From: Thiorhodococcus minor | GTDB taxonomy: Bacteria > Pseudomonadota > Gammaproteobacteria > Chromatiales > Chromatiaceae | NCBI RefSeq assembly: GCF_010820565.1 | Contig: NZ_JAAIJQ010000052.1 | Coordinates: forward strand, 1 to 39,363 | Direction: 5' to 3' | DNA: 39,363 nt | In this document: positions 23,365 to 31,893 of the stretch, in pieces | How positions within the stretch are numbered: position 1 is the first letter of the stretch | Layout of the letters: every line of letters begins with the position of its first letter | Position numbers and translations under genes: made by a program | The notes under the pieces: generated by a model | The model's input: the letters and a program-made list of their open reading frames with translations, nothing else | Database searches by the model: none | Told to the model about the DNA's origin: nothing

Positions 23365-25760
23365 GGGGCAACCTGCCTCAGGTGATTGGCGAACGCCTCG
23401 GCCGGCTTGAAGCCGACGATGCGGTAGCCCTCGAGCTCGGCGCCTGAGGTGTCGAAGAAGAGGATGGCGGGAGGCCCCGGGATGCCGAACCGACCTTGCA
23501 TGAGTGCCTGGTCGGCATCGTCGTTGGCCGTGACGTCGGCTTGCAGCAGGAGGAATCTGTCCATCTCGGCGATCACTGCTGGGTCGCTGAACGTATAGCG
23601 CTCCATCTCCTTACAGGACACGCACCAGTCGGCATAGAAATCGAGCATGGTGGGCTTGCCAGCCGACTGGGCTTGCGCCAGGGCGGCGTCCAGATCCTCG
23701 GCTGTCTTGATGCGCTGGAAGCTCGCGTGCTGAGCCGCGGCGCCACCGCCGCCTCGTCCGAGGCCGCGCAATGGCTGCAGCGTGTCCTTGCCGCCTGCCG
23801 CGGCGCCCACCACCATCAGGGCGCCGTAGATCAGCAGGAAGACGCCGATGCCCTTCCACAGCTTGCGCCAGCCGCTGCTGTCCGTCGGAAGCTGACTCAG
23901 GGCGCCCATGTAGACGGCCGAGCAGATCAGCAGCAGTCCCCACAGCAGCATGGCCACGGCCGCCGGGATGATGCGCTCGAGCAGCAGGATGGCGACACCG
24001 AGCAGCGCGACGCCAAAGACGGCCTTGACCGCGTCCATCCAAGCGCCGGCGCGCGGGAGCAGCTTGCCCGCTGAGGTGCCAATGGCGATCAAAGGAGCGC
24101 CCATGCCCATGCTCAGGGCGAAGAGCGCCACACCGCCCAGCACGGCGTCGCCCGTCTGGCTGATGTAGATGAGCGCACCGAACAGCGGCGGGGCGACGCA
24201 GGGGCCGACGATGAGGGCGGACAGCAGGCCCATGATGGCGACACCGATGAGGGTGCCGCCCTCCTGGCGATTGCTGATCTCGGTGAGCTTGGACTGCAGG
24301 CTCGAGGGCAGCTGTAGGTCGTAGAAGCCGAACATGGAGAGCGCGAGCAGCACGAAGACCAGCGCGAAGGCGCTCAGGATCCACGGGTCCTGGAAGACCA
24401 CCTGCAGATTGGCGCCGAAGAGCCCCGCCAGCACGCCGACCACCGTGTAGGTGATTGCCATGGCGAGCACATAGACCAGAGAGAGCACGAAGGCCTTGCG
24501 CGCCGTGATGCCGGCCCCTTGACCCGCGATGATGCCGGACAGGATGGGGATCATGGGAAAGACGCAGGGCGTGAAGGCCAGCAGCAGGCCGAGCCCGAAG
24601 AAGACGGCGACGATGACCCAGAGGCTTTCGTCCGCCAGGACGGCGGCAATGCGATCCTGCTCCGAGACGGGGGCCGCGCTTGCGGGCGGCTGCCCAGAGA
24701 CGCCTGCGTCGGACGCTGCGGCACTCTCAGCCCCAGTGGCCTGCGGCTCGCTCAGCATGGCGGGGTCGGCCGCGGGCAAGGCCAGCGCGACGCGTTTGGT
24801 CTGCGGCGGATAGCAGATGCCGATCTCGGCGCAGCCCTGATACTTGGCGATCAGGGTGATCTCGCTCGGCTCGGCCTGGGTGCGTCCGAGCGGAACCGCA
24901 AGGTCGACGCGATCATGGTAGACCTCGACGTCGCCGATGGAGCCGTCCGGGAGGACCGAGTCCTTCTTGATGTCGCCGGCTGGACGCTCGACAGCGCCGA
25001 GGGAGACGCCTGGCGCGTCTTCCAGGCTGATGTCGACCAGATGGCTATAGAGATAGGTTCCTGGCGCGATGTCCCAGGTGAGCTGCAGTCGGTCCGGCGC
25101 CGCGACCTCGGCCTGGAAGCGGAAGGCCTCGCCGACGTCGAGGATCTCTTCCTCGCCGCCGATGCCGAGCGACTGTCCGAGCGCTGGAGTGGAGGCTGCT
25201 GTTTGGATGCCGGGCAGCTCGGACTCGAGCTGGCTTGCGGCAAGCTCAGGCAGCTCGAGCAGGAGCTGCTGGCGGTGCGGCGGGTAGCAGAGCCCGGCAT
25301 CCGCGCAGCCCTGCGAGGTCGCCTCCAGGGTGACGATGCGCTCGGAGCCCGGATCCCTTTGCAGGGGTAGACCGACCTCGACCGCATCGCGATAGATGGC
25401 GACCTCGCCGAAGAATTCGTCGTTCTTGGTCTTCGCGGGCGGAAGCTCGGGCGATCCTGGGGTGACGCCTAGGGTCTCGGAGCGGAAGCGCAGCTTGCTC
25501 CGATAGAGGTAATAGCCGTCGGCGATCTCCCAGCGCACGATGATGCGATCCGGCCCGTCCGCCTTGCCTGAGATACGAAAGGCTTGATCGGGCAGAAGGA
25601 AGTCTTCCTCCGCAAGCGCCGTCGTCATGCTGCAGACGGTTATCACGAGGAGCAGCAGGAAGAGCTTCCGCGCTTGGCGCAGCATGGCCCCAGCGTCGCG
25701 GTCTCGATGTGCGCGCTCGTGCGGGCTCGCGCAGGCGATGTTGGCGTTGTCGTCGGTCAT
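23361..25760 (-). CDS. dsbD: Thiol:disulfide interchange protein DsbD with duplicated N-terminal domain
   Basis: This 799-residue DsbD moves reducing power from cytoplasmic thioredoxin to the periplasm. After a signal/membrane segment (KLFLLLLVITVCSMTTALA) come two tandem DsbD-alpha domains, each ending in the cysteine motif: GCADAGLCYPPH, then GCAEIGICYPPQ. The membrane domain (LLLAFTPCVFPMIPILSGI) and the C-terminal thioredoxin domain with WCVSC follow. Most DsbDs are near 570-600 residues with one alpha domain, so the extra length is the duplication. The start at 25760 overlaps the CutA stop (ATGA). An internal ATG at 25685 (MLRQARKLF) would give a more normal signal peptide and could be the true start. 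Confidence 0.92.
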   Translation of the reverse strand: MTDDNANIACASPHERAHRDRDAGAMLRQARKLFLLLLVITVCSMTTALAEEDFLLPDQAFRISGKADGPDRIIVRWEIADGYYLYRSKLRFRSETLGVTPGSPELPPAKTKNDEFFGEVAIYRDAVEVGLPLQRDPGSERIVTLEATSQGCADAGLCYPPHRQQLLLELPELAASQLESELPGIQTAASTPALGQSLGIGGEEEILDVGEAFRFQAEVAAPDRLQLTWDIAPGTYLYSHLVDISLEDAPGVSLGAVERPAGDIKKDSVLPDGSIGDVEVYHDRVDLAVPLGRTQAEPSEITLIAKYQGCAEIGICYPPQTKRVALALPAADPAMLSEPQATGAESAAASDAGVSGQPPASAAPVSEQDRIAAVLADESLWVIVAVFFGLGLLLAFTPCVFPMIPILSGIIAGQGAGITARKAFVLSLVYVLAMAITYTVVGVLAGLFGANLQVVFQDPWILSAFALVFVLLALSMFGFYDLQLPSSLQSKLTEISNRQEGGTLIGVAIMGLLSALIVGPCVAPPLFGALIYISQTGDAVLGGVALFALSMGMGAPLIAIGTSAGKLLPRAGAWMDAVKAVFGVALLGVAILLLERIIPAAVAMLLWGLLLICSAVYMGALSQLPTDSSGWRKLWKGIGVFLLIYGALMVVGAAAGGKDTLQPLRGLGRGGGGAAAQHASFQRIKTAEDLDAALAQAQSAGKPTMLDFYADWCVSCKEMERYTFSDPAVIAEMDRFLLLQADVTANDDADQALMQGRFGIPGPPAILFFDTSGAELEGYRIVGFKPAEAFANHLRQVAP

Positions 25761-26089
25761 TGCTTGGGCTCTGTCGTGCAGGCGGTGATCCAGCTCAGGT
25801 AGTCGTCGAGTCCCTCGGAAATGGGAGCCGCGATGATCTCCGGAACGTCGTAAGGATGCAGTTGGCGCAGGCGGCTGGTGAGGTCGTCCATGCGCTTCCC
25901 CGTGGTCTTGATCAGGAGAAGCAGCTCGTCGTCCTCCTGTACCCGGCCCTCCCAGCGGTACACTGATCTGATTCCCGGCAAGAGGTTGACACAGGCGGCG
26001 AGGTGCTCCTCGACCAGCGCCCGGGCGAGCGTGATCGCCGTCTCCCGGCTCGGGCAAGTGCACAGCATCAGGCGGTAGTCGTCATTCAT
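25757..26089 (-). CDS. cutA: CutA family divalent-ion tolerance protein
   Basis: This 110-residue CutA1 protein forms a trimeric PII-like fold. Family marks are 'LCTCPSRETAITLARALVEEHLAACVNLLPGIRSVYRWEG' (cited in part: HLAACVNLLPGIRSVYRW) and HPYDVPEIIAAPI near the end. I chose the ATG at 26089; the frame is open further upstream, but that stretch is not family-like. The cutA-dsbD order with overlap matches the arrangement seen in many gammaproteobacteria, where the dsbD gene was once called cutA2. Confidence 0.92.
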   Translation of the reverse strand: MNDDYRLMLCTCPSRETAITLARALVEEHLAACVNLLPGIRSVYRWEGRVQEDDELLLLIKTTGKRMDDLTSRLRQLHPYDVPEIIAAPISEGLDDYLSWITACTTEPKQ

Positions 26090-26444
26090 GGCAGCTCTGC
26101 TCCAGATGCGTGTCCAAGCGCGTGGCATGCCCCCTTCGACCTCGCCAGCCGGGCATCGGACGGTTGGCGGCGCGATGGCACCGGGCTTTGGACTTGGGCA
26201 CGCCGACGGGGTAAGGTTCGGCGCAATGCGATTTCGCGTCGTGCCCAGTCTGACTCGCGGAGCGGCGTTTGATTCCGTCGATGTCCGCTCGCGCCCGGGC
26301 CGCGTGAGATGCTAACTGCTAGAGCGCCGGCCCGTCACCTGCTCAGACCGATGCGGGTTTCGGGCCTCGGCGCCCCGATCCAGGTGCCATGGGCTTTGTC
26401 GCTCGACCGAGCCCATGGGCTTCATCCTCAGGAGAACGAATAAG
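26090..26444. other. Divergent intergenic region with hairpin
   Basis: No gene is seen in these 355 bases between cutA (minus) and fxsA (plus). A perfect nine-bp inverted repeat, CCATGGGCT (26387-26395) and AGCCCATGG (26410-26418), lies in the fxsA leader and covers an in-frame ATG at 26415. Confidence 0.5.
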
Positions 26445-26864
26445 GTGCTTCTATTCCTGCTGCTTTTCATCGGCCTGCCGCTGATCGAGATCTACTTCCT
26501 CATCGAAGTCGGCTCCGAGATCGGTGCGCTGCCGACCATTGCCCTGTCCATCCTCACGGCGGTGATTGGGACCTGGCTGGTCCGCTTGCAAGGGTTCGGC
26601 GTGCTCATGCGGGTGCGCGGCATGATGGATCAGGGCGAAGTCCCGGCGCTCGAGGTCTTGGATGGTGCGCTCATCCTGGTGGCCGGCCTCTTCCTGCTGC
26701 TGCCGGGCTTCCTGACCGATATCGTCGGCTTCGCCCTGCTCGTGCCGCCGCTGCGGCACTGGGTCGTCGGGCGCTACGTCCAAGTCGTCCCTGTTCGCGG
26801 CCAGGCGGCGTCGCGTCACCAGGAGACGCGCGTCATCGAGGGCGATTATCGCCGCGACGACTGA
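26445..26864 (+). CDS. fxsA: FxsA family membrane protein
   Basis: This 139-residue inner-membrane protein has hydrophobic segments LLFLLLFIGLPLIEIYFLIE, LPTIALSILTAVIGTWLV and LILVAGLFLLLPGFLTDIVG, with the family's GxLLLxPGFxTD-type signature. FxsA relieves F-exclusion of phage T7 in E. coli. Its ordinary cell role is unknown. I chose GTG at 26445, which has AGGAG ten bases upstream and puts the first helix at the N-terminus as in homologues. An in-frame ATG at 26415 has no ribosome-binding site and lies in a hairpin. The usual groES-groEL neighbour is absent here. Confidence 0.85.
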   Translation: MLLFLLLFIGLPLIEIYFLIEVGSEIGALPTIALSILTAVIGTWLVRLQGFGVLMRVRGMMDQGEVPALEVLDGALILVAGLFLLLPGFLTDIVGFALLVPPLRHWVVGRYVQVVPVRGQAASRHQETRVIEGDYRRDD

Positions 26865-27020
26865 GCCTCTAACCGCGCTTCGAGGGGGCGCCCGAGGGCC
26901 GCGGGTGCCGCTTCTTGCCGCCTCATGGCTCGACCAGGGCTTCGCGGGGAGGCCCCATCGCCGGTGTCTCCGGACCGACGGCCGCTCGCTGTCAAGACGC
27001 TGACCGCGACGGCAGCTGAC

Positions 27021-29006
27021 TCAGGCGGCGGATCTCACGTGGTCCGTCATTCCCAGGGGACGCCGGTAATACCACCAATGCGCGCTGGGCCTGTGCCCAT
27101 AGGCAAGCTCCCAGTCTGCTCCCCAAGCATGGGGGCCATGCTGCGTGCAGGCGAGGAGATCGAAGTCGGCTTCGTCCAATGTCCGCCGCGCGCGCCGCGC
27201 GACGCGCGGAGACCCGAGCAGGATTTGATCGCGGATCAAGGTGCGCAGGTGAAGTCCCTGCCTGAAATGCTCGCGCAGCTCGGGGCGCGACCATTGGATG
27301 CCAGGGTCGCCGATCCAGTGCACCAGCTCATGCCATTTTTCGATCAAGTCTTTGTAAGAGGCGCGCGGCCGGAGCAGCGCCCCGCTATCGCGCCATAGCC
27401 AGGTGACTTCTGGCGAGTCTGGCGTTGCGGCGAGCGCTGTTGGTGGAAGCGCGTTCCCTAGCTGATCGTGCGACATGCCGAAGTATCTCTGTGCCAAACG
27501 CTCGGCGATGTCTTCCATCTCCGTCGAGACCAGCTCATTGAGCTGCCTGTAGGGCTGGCAGACGGCGAGAAGGCGAAGCGTGACATAGATGTCCGGCTGG
27601 CTGCTTGCCGCATTGCGTGCGAAGCACTCGGCGAGATAGAGCCCTTCGTCTTCGATGTGGCGGATGCGGCGGCGCTTGCGCCGCACCAGGCGCGGCTGAA
27701 TGCGCCTGAGCGCCTCCGCCATTGCCAAGAGCTCGGAGGCGGGGCGCGGCCGCTGCACCATCAGGGTCAAGGCGCGCTCGAGCAGGCTCCGCTTTTCGCT
27801 GAAGCTCACCGGGGGGATGGGGAAGAGCGTCGGGCCGATTCGCTCGCGGCCCTGGAGGTAGGCGCGCTCGGCCTCCGCGCCATGCGGTGCTCCGTCGATC
27901 AGTGCCCGCAGTGTCTCGGCCTGCAGGGAAATGACGAGGTCGGTATCCCAGTTGAGTCGCCGCATGGCCTTCATGCGGGAGATCGGGATCACGCCGAGCC
28001 GTCGATGATCCTCAATGAGCTTGATCCACCGGAAAAGAGCCCGCAGGATCTCCTCTCGCTGGCTCACCGTCATGGAGGCCGTCAGCGAAGTGTCTTCGGC
28101 TGGGCTTGCGTCGGCGGGAGCGGCGAGTACCGCGGTGCTGGCGCGGACCTCGGAGAGGAGCGCCCAGTCGAGGCGCTTCAGGCGCTCTGAGCGGCCGGTG
28201 GAGCCTGGTGGGCCGCAATAGCCGGATGTCCAGGCATGCAGATCCTGCTCGAGCTGCTCGAAATCGATCTCGTCATCCCCAGACTGGGCGCAGGGTCCGG
28301 AGGGGCTCGGACGTCGGATCACGGCCTCGGCGTCAGCACCTTGTCCCTCCTGGGTCAGCGACAGAATCACCCAAGCCAGCAGAGCGGTTCGTCGGCGTAG
28401 CGGGTCCGGCCAATCCCGCATGAAGGCGGCGAGCCGCTGGCTCCAGCCCAGGTGGCGGGCGACCTGGTCGGGATGTCGCGCGGCCCAGAGGTCCAGCGCC
28501 CAGCTCAGGGCAGTGCTCATCTCGTGTAGGGCGGAGAGACGCTCGCCGCGGATGAGCGTCTGCGATGCGTTGGCGAGGCAGCGCTTGATGGCCGAGAGCT
28601 GATAGGGCTCGGCGCCTATCGCCACCGCGCCGACGGGCGTCGGCCGTTCGGCCTGAGCTGGCACAGTGAGCGCATCGGCGTCGCGGGGTACCTCGACCTC
28701 GACGCGGATGCAGACGGCATCGCCCTGGCGAGCGACGTGGGTGAGGCGACAGCGTACAGGCGCGACCAGGGAGAGCTGTCTAGCGATATCGCCCCCGGGG
28801 CCCTCGGCGACCTCGCCCAGCTTTTTCAAGTCCGAGCTGAGTATCTCGACGGCGGCCGCCGAGGAAGCCGGACTCACTGCATGCTGCAGGATGAGGGTTT
28901 GCCCGACACTTAGCTCGGTGGCGTCGCCGCAGCCGGGGCGCCCTTTCGCGCCTTCGATGCAGGTCTCGACGAGGACGTGTCTCGCTTCAGAGTAGCGTGC
29001 TTCCAT
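27021..29006 (-). CDS. Unrecognised 661-residue protein
   Basis: I do not recognise this protein. The first ~110 residues have the rhythm of a HIRAN-like beta domain (VGQTLILQHAVSPASSAAAV, KKLGEVAEGPGGD, CIRVEVEVP), which is a weak inference. The remainder is mostly helical and rich in Arg, Trp and Leu, with a basic patch RRKRRRIRH near residue 450. The aromatic C-terminus contains SAHWWYYRRP. There is no signal peptide or transmembrane helix, so it is probably cytoplasmic. It is transcribed alone between fxsA and the insertion sequence. The long frame and even codon use argue that it is a real gene. Confidence 0.7.
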   Translation of the reverse strand: MEARYSEARHVLVETCIEGAKGRPGCGDATELSVGQTLILQHAVSPASSAAAVEILSSDLKKLGEVAEGPGGDIARQLSLVAPVRCRLTHVARQGDAVCIRVEVEVPRDADALTVPAQAERPTPVGAVAIGAEPYQLSAIKRCLANASQTLIRGERLSALHEMSTALSWALDLWAARHPDQVARHLGWSQRLAAFMRDWPDPLRRRTALLAWVILSLTQEGQGADAEAVIRRPSPSGPCAQSGDDEIDFEQLEQDLHAWTSGYCGPPGSTGRSERLKRLDWALLSEVRASTAVLAAPADASPAEDTSLTASMTVSQREEILRALFRWIKLIEDHRRLGVIPISRMKAMRRLNWDTDLVISLQAETLRALIDGAPHGAEAERAYLQGRERIGPTLFPIPPVSFSEKRSLLERALTLMVQRPRPASELLAMAEALRRIQPRLVRRKRRRIRHIEDEGLYLAECFARNAASSQPDIYVTLRLLAVCQPYRQLNELVSTEMEDIAERLAQRYFGMSHDQLGNALPPTALAATPDSPEVTWLWRDSGALLRPRASYKDLIEKWHELVHWIGDPGIQWSRPELREHFRQGLHLRTLIRDQILLGSPRVARRARRTLDEADFDLLACTQHGPHAWGADWELAYGHRPSAHWWYYRRPLGMTDHVRSAA

Positions 29007-29409
29007 TCGGCCTGACAGGTCTATCTAGTTCGCTCGGGAGCCGAGCATTTCCGCGCGGCTTGTTCTGCGCTGCGCTGGCCCGTGAAACCGCTTCAGGCTC
29101 TTTTTGGCGGCGCCGGAAAGACGCCTAGGGAGGAAGGCGCACCTGATGTTGCCATGTCTTTACTGTTTCTGACTAGCCCTCTCGTGCAAAGAGCCATTTG
29201 CGCTGTCACCGATTTCGGTTCTCAGAAGATCGGCAGTCGGTACGACGCAGAGGCAGCCGGGCGTGGCGAATGGCTGTCAGCGCGCTCGAGAGCGCGTTCG
29301 GAGGTGCGCAGGTGAGAATGGTTCCTATTGGCGTCAAATCCTAGGCGAGCGCCCTGCTCGGATGCGCTGATCCGATCGCGCAGGGTGCGACAGAGTGGCG
29401 CGGGCGACG
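29007..29409. other. Gap between the orphan gene and the insertion sequence
   Basis: No gene is supported in these 403 bases. The right part should contain the left end of the DDE insertion sequence. GTGAGAA at 29312-29318 pairs with TTCTCAC at 31006-31012 beyond the transposase, but the match is only seven bases, so the ends of the element remain undecided. Confidence 0.35.
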
Positions 29410-30912
29410 CTAGCCGGTGGCGGGGATGGGCTGCACCAACGAGCGCATCTGCTGGGGTCGTCCCTGTTGGATGTGCCCGAGTGCCATCGCCATCATGACG
29501 GCGATGGCCAGCCCGACGCGGGTGGTCATCTTGGCGATGCCGCGGATGAAGTGCTGCTCGAAGCCGAAGTGCTGCTCGAAGCCGAAGTTGCGGTCGATGC
29601 GGTTGTTGATGCGCTCGAGTGCGCTGCGGCGGTTGTAGCCGCGGTTCCAGCTCGGAGAGCCGTACGGGGTGGGGACGAAGATGCGCCGATTGTGCTCCTC
29701 GAGCTTGATGCGCACGATGCGCCCGTAGTCGCCTGGAGTCACGCCGCCGGCTTGGTGGCACTGGGCTTGGCCTTGGCACTCCAGGCCATAGGCGGCGGCC
29801 GGGCAGCGATATTTGAGCGTGTCGCGATCGGCTTCGAAGCCCTGAAAGGCCAAATCGCGTTGCTCACCGCTCACTGGACAGACGCCGTGCACGGAGCCTT
29901 TCTCGGTATAGACGATCGTATCAGCCCGTTCGGGGTCGAGCGGGCGGGTGATGGGCTTGGCGGGATCGTCATCGGGGAGGGCTTTCTCCTCACGCCACAG
30001 CTCGCGGGTATCGATCAGCGGGCGGATCGCATAGTCATCCCAGAGCAGGGCCTTGGTCTCGGCACTATCGAGACCGCGATCGGCGCTGAAGTCGCGACAG
30101 CGCTCGGCGAGCTCCGGGGTCTCCTCGAAGGTGGCGCGGAGCATCGTGCGCAGGGTGGGCTGCTCGCTGACCGAGGCGGGCATGACCTCGAAGGCGACAG
30201 GGATCTCGTAGTGGGTATCGGCAATCAGGTGCAGTCCATCGCCGAACCAGCGCTTGATGGTCTTCCACGCCTTGCCGGTGCGCGCGTCGACGCCCTGGGT
30301 CTCGTGATAGCCCCAGTCGGCGTCGGGATCGGAGGTCTGGCCGCTGGCGCGGTTGGTCTGCCCGGTGCTGTGACTGGCGATGTCGGTGCCGTCGAAGCCC
30401 AGATGGGCCCCAAAATCGGGCAGGACCGCCATGAGCTGCTCGCGCAAGATGACCGCCATCTCGCTGACCATGCCGAGCGATTCCTCCAGTTCGATGACGT
30501 TGGCCAGAAAACGTGAGAAGTTCCAGCTCGAAGGCACGGCGCGGAGCGGCTCAGGCGTAGGCGGGGTCTCGATGCGCACAACGCCCGTGTCGGGGTCGGA
30601 GACAACCCGGGGCTTGGGCGGGCGCTGGATCGGCAGGGGATCGAACCCGCAGGCCTGCATCAGGCTCGGATTGCGCGCCAGCTCGCGCAGCAGCGATTCC
30701 AGACTCTCATGCTGATAGACGATGCCAGCGAGCAGCGCGTTCCACATCGCCCGCACCGGATAATCATCACGCCCATGCCCGCGCATGACCTCGAGGTAGT
30801 GAACCAGGCGCTCATCGGGGAGATGATCACGCACCAGGTGAAGTCGATCGAGGTCGCTGCGCGCCTCGAGGGCATCCCACGAAAATAAGCTCGATTGCAC
30901 CATGGCCGCCAT
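29410..30912 (-). CDS. DDE transposase (IS4/IS5 superfamily-like)
   Basis: This 500-residue transposase has an N-terminal DUF772-like region (YPVRAMWNALLAGIVYQHES) and a DDE core: FDGTDIASHSTG for the first Asp, DRGLDSAETKALL for the second and RRSALERINNRID for the Glu. A Cys-rich insert (YRCPAAAYGLECQGQAQCHQ) precedes the Glu. I chose the ATG at 30912, which has AAGGAGG five bases upstream. Near the C-terminus six residues (FGFEQH) are duplicated in tandem. Its insertion appears to have removed the start of the adjacent beta-helix gene. Family placement is by general resemblance only. Confidence 0.8.
   Translation of the reverse strand: MAAMVQSSLFSWDALEARSDLDRLHLVRDHLPDERLVHYLEVMRGHGRDDYPVRAMWNALLAGIVYQHESLESLLRELARNPSLMQACGFDPLPIQRPPKPRVVSDPDTGVVRIETPPTPEPLRAVPSSWNFSRFLANVIELEESLGMVSEMAVILREQLMAVLPDFGAHLGFDGTDIASHSTGQTNRASGQTSDPDADWGYHETQGVDARTGKAWKTIKRWFGDGLHLIADTHYEIPVAFEVMPASVSEQPTLRTMLRATFEETPELAERCRDFSADRGLDSAETKALLWDDYAIRPLIDTRELWREEKALPDDDPAKPITRPLDPERADTIVYTEKGSVHGVCPVSGEQRDLAFQGFEADRDTLKYRCPAAAYGLECQGQAQCHQAGGVTPGDYGRIVRIKLEEHNRRIFVPTPYGSPSWNRGYNRRSALERINNRIDRNFGFEQHFGFEQHFIRGIAKMTTRVGLAIAVMMAMALGHIQQGRPQQMRSLVQPIPATG
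29549..29584. repeat. 18-bp in-frame tandem duplication inside the transposase gene
   Basis: AAGTGCTGCTCGAAGCCG occurs twice in direct succession (29549-29566 and 29567-29584). It adds six residues, so the protein reads FGFEQHFGFEQHF, and the frame is preserved. Confidence 0.9.
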
Positions 30913-31021
30913 GGGGTCCTCCTTCAATAGGGGTCGTATCGACAGCGACGATGATCCCTTGGCGGTCGCCCCGTTTCCACCCTCGCGGGTCGGGCTGGGG
31001 TGAGTTTCTCACGCTCCCCGC

Positions 31022-31353
31022 TCGGCGCATGCGCAAGTCATTGATTCTTCGTTCGGCATTGGGGTAAGCGAAAGTCGACCCGTCTCCCGGACCCATTCAC
31101 ATCAATGGGTTAGAGACAACGCAAATGGCTCTGATGTCACGATCGGCGACAACACCCGTCTCGACAAGAACGCGACGATCAAGGACGGCGCCACCCTCGG
31201 ATCGGACGTGAGCGTCGGCGAGAAGGCCACCCTCAAGGAGGGGGCCGTTGTCGGTAATGGATCGAGCCTCGAAGCGAAGGCCACCATCGGCGCCGGCGCG
31301 CAGCTCGGCGCCCAAGTGAGCGTCGGCGAGTCCGCCACCGTCAAGGAGGGGCG
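31022..31353 (+). pseudogene. 5' fragment of the hexapeptide-repeat gene, no start codon
   Basis: In the frame containing NGSDVTIGDNTRLDKNATIK the coding pattern of the downstream repeat protein already exists. It stays open back to about 31022 without an ATG, so the true start was probably lost when the adjacent insertion sequence arrived. Near 31347-31353 a run of G residues is one base short compared with the other repeat copies, which shifts the frame into the downstream segment. A sequencing error in the G-run would join both parts. Confidence 0.6.
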
Positions 31354-31893
31354 ATGGTCGGTGATGGATCGACCCTCGGAACGAAAGCCACCATCGGTGC
31401 CGGAGCGCAGCTTGGCACGCAGGTGAGCGTTGGCGAGAAGGCCACCGTCAAGGAGGGGGCCAGTGTCGGTGATGGATCGACGCTCGGAGCGAAGGCCACC
31501 ATCGGCGCCGGCGCGCAGCTCGGCGCCCAGGTGAGCGTCGGCGAATCCGCCACCGTCAAGGATGGGGCCAGTGTCGGTGATGGATCGACGCTCGGAGCGA
31601 AGGCCACCATCGGCGCCGGCGCGCAGCTCGGCGCCCAGGTGAGCGTCGGCGAATCCGCCACCGTCAAGGATGGGGCCAGTGTCGGTGATGGATCGACGCT
31701 CGGAGCGAAGGCCACCATCGGCGCCGGCGCGCAGCTCGGCGCCCAGGTGAGCGTCGGCGAATCCGCCACCGTCAAGGACGGGGCCAGCGTGGGTGATGGA
31801 TCGACGCTCGGCGAGAAGGCCACCATCAAGGCCGGGGCGCGACTCGGCGCCGAGGTCAGCGTCGGCGAAAAGACCAGCATCGGCGAGGACGCC
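31139..31893 (+). repeat. 108-bp tandem repeat array encoding paired beta-helix coils
   Basis: The period is 108 bp, with equivalent bases at 31247, 31354 (one base short), 31462, 31570, 31678 and 31786. The copies 31462-31569, 31570-31677 and 31678-31785 are almost identical (one T/C difference seen), while the outer copies are more diverged. Each unit encodes 36 residues, six hexapeptides such as VGDGST, LGAKAT, IGAGAQ, LGAQVS, VGESAT and VKDGAS. That is exactly two 18-residue turns of a left-handed beta-helix, so copy-number change lengthens the rod without breaking the fold. Confidence 0.9.

Noticed and set aside
29082-29315. 77-codon plus-strand frame beginning MKPLQALFGG
   Set aside because: No ribosome-binding site or recognisable family, and it lies in a gap next to an IS boundary.
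29312-31012. Terminal inverted repeats of the DDE insertion sequence
   Set aside because: GTGAGAA/TTCTCAC matches over only seven bases and the right copy is part of a local palindrome, so I did not define the ends of the element from it.
31139-31893. CRISPR array
   Set aside because: The repeats are contiguous, 108 bp, coding and without variable spacers.
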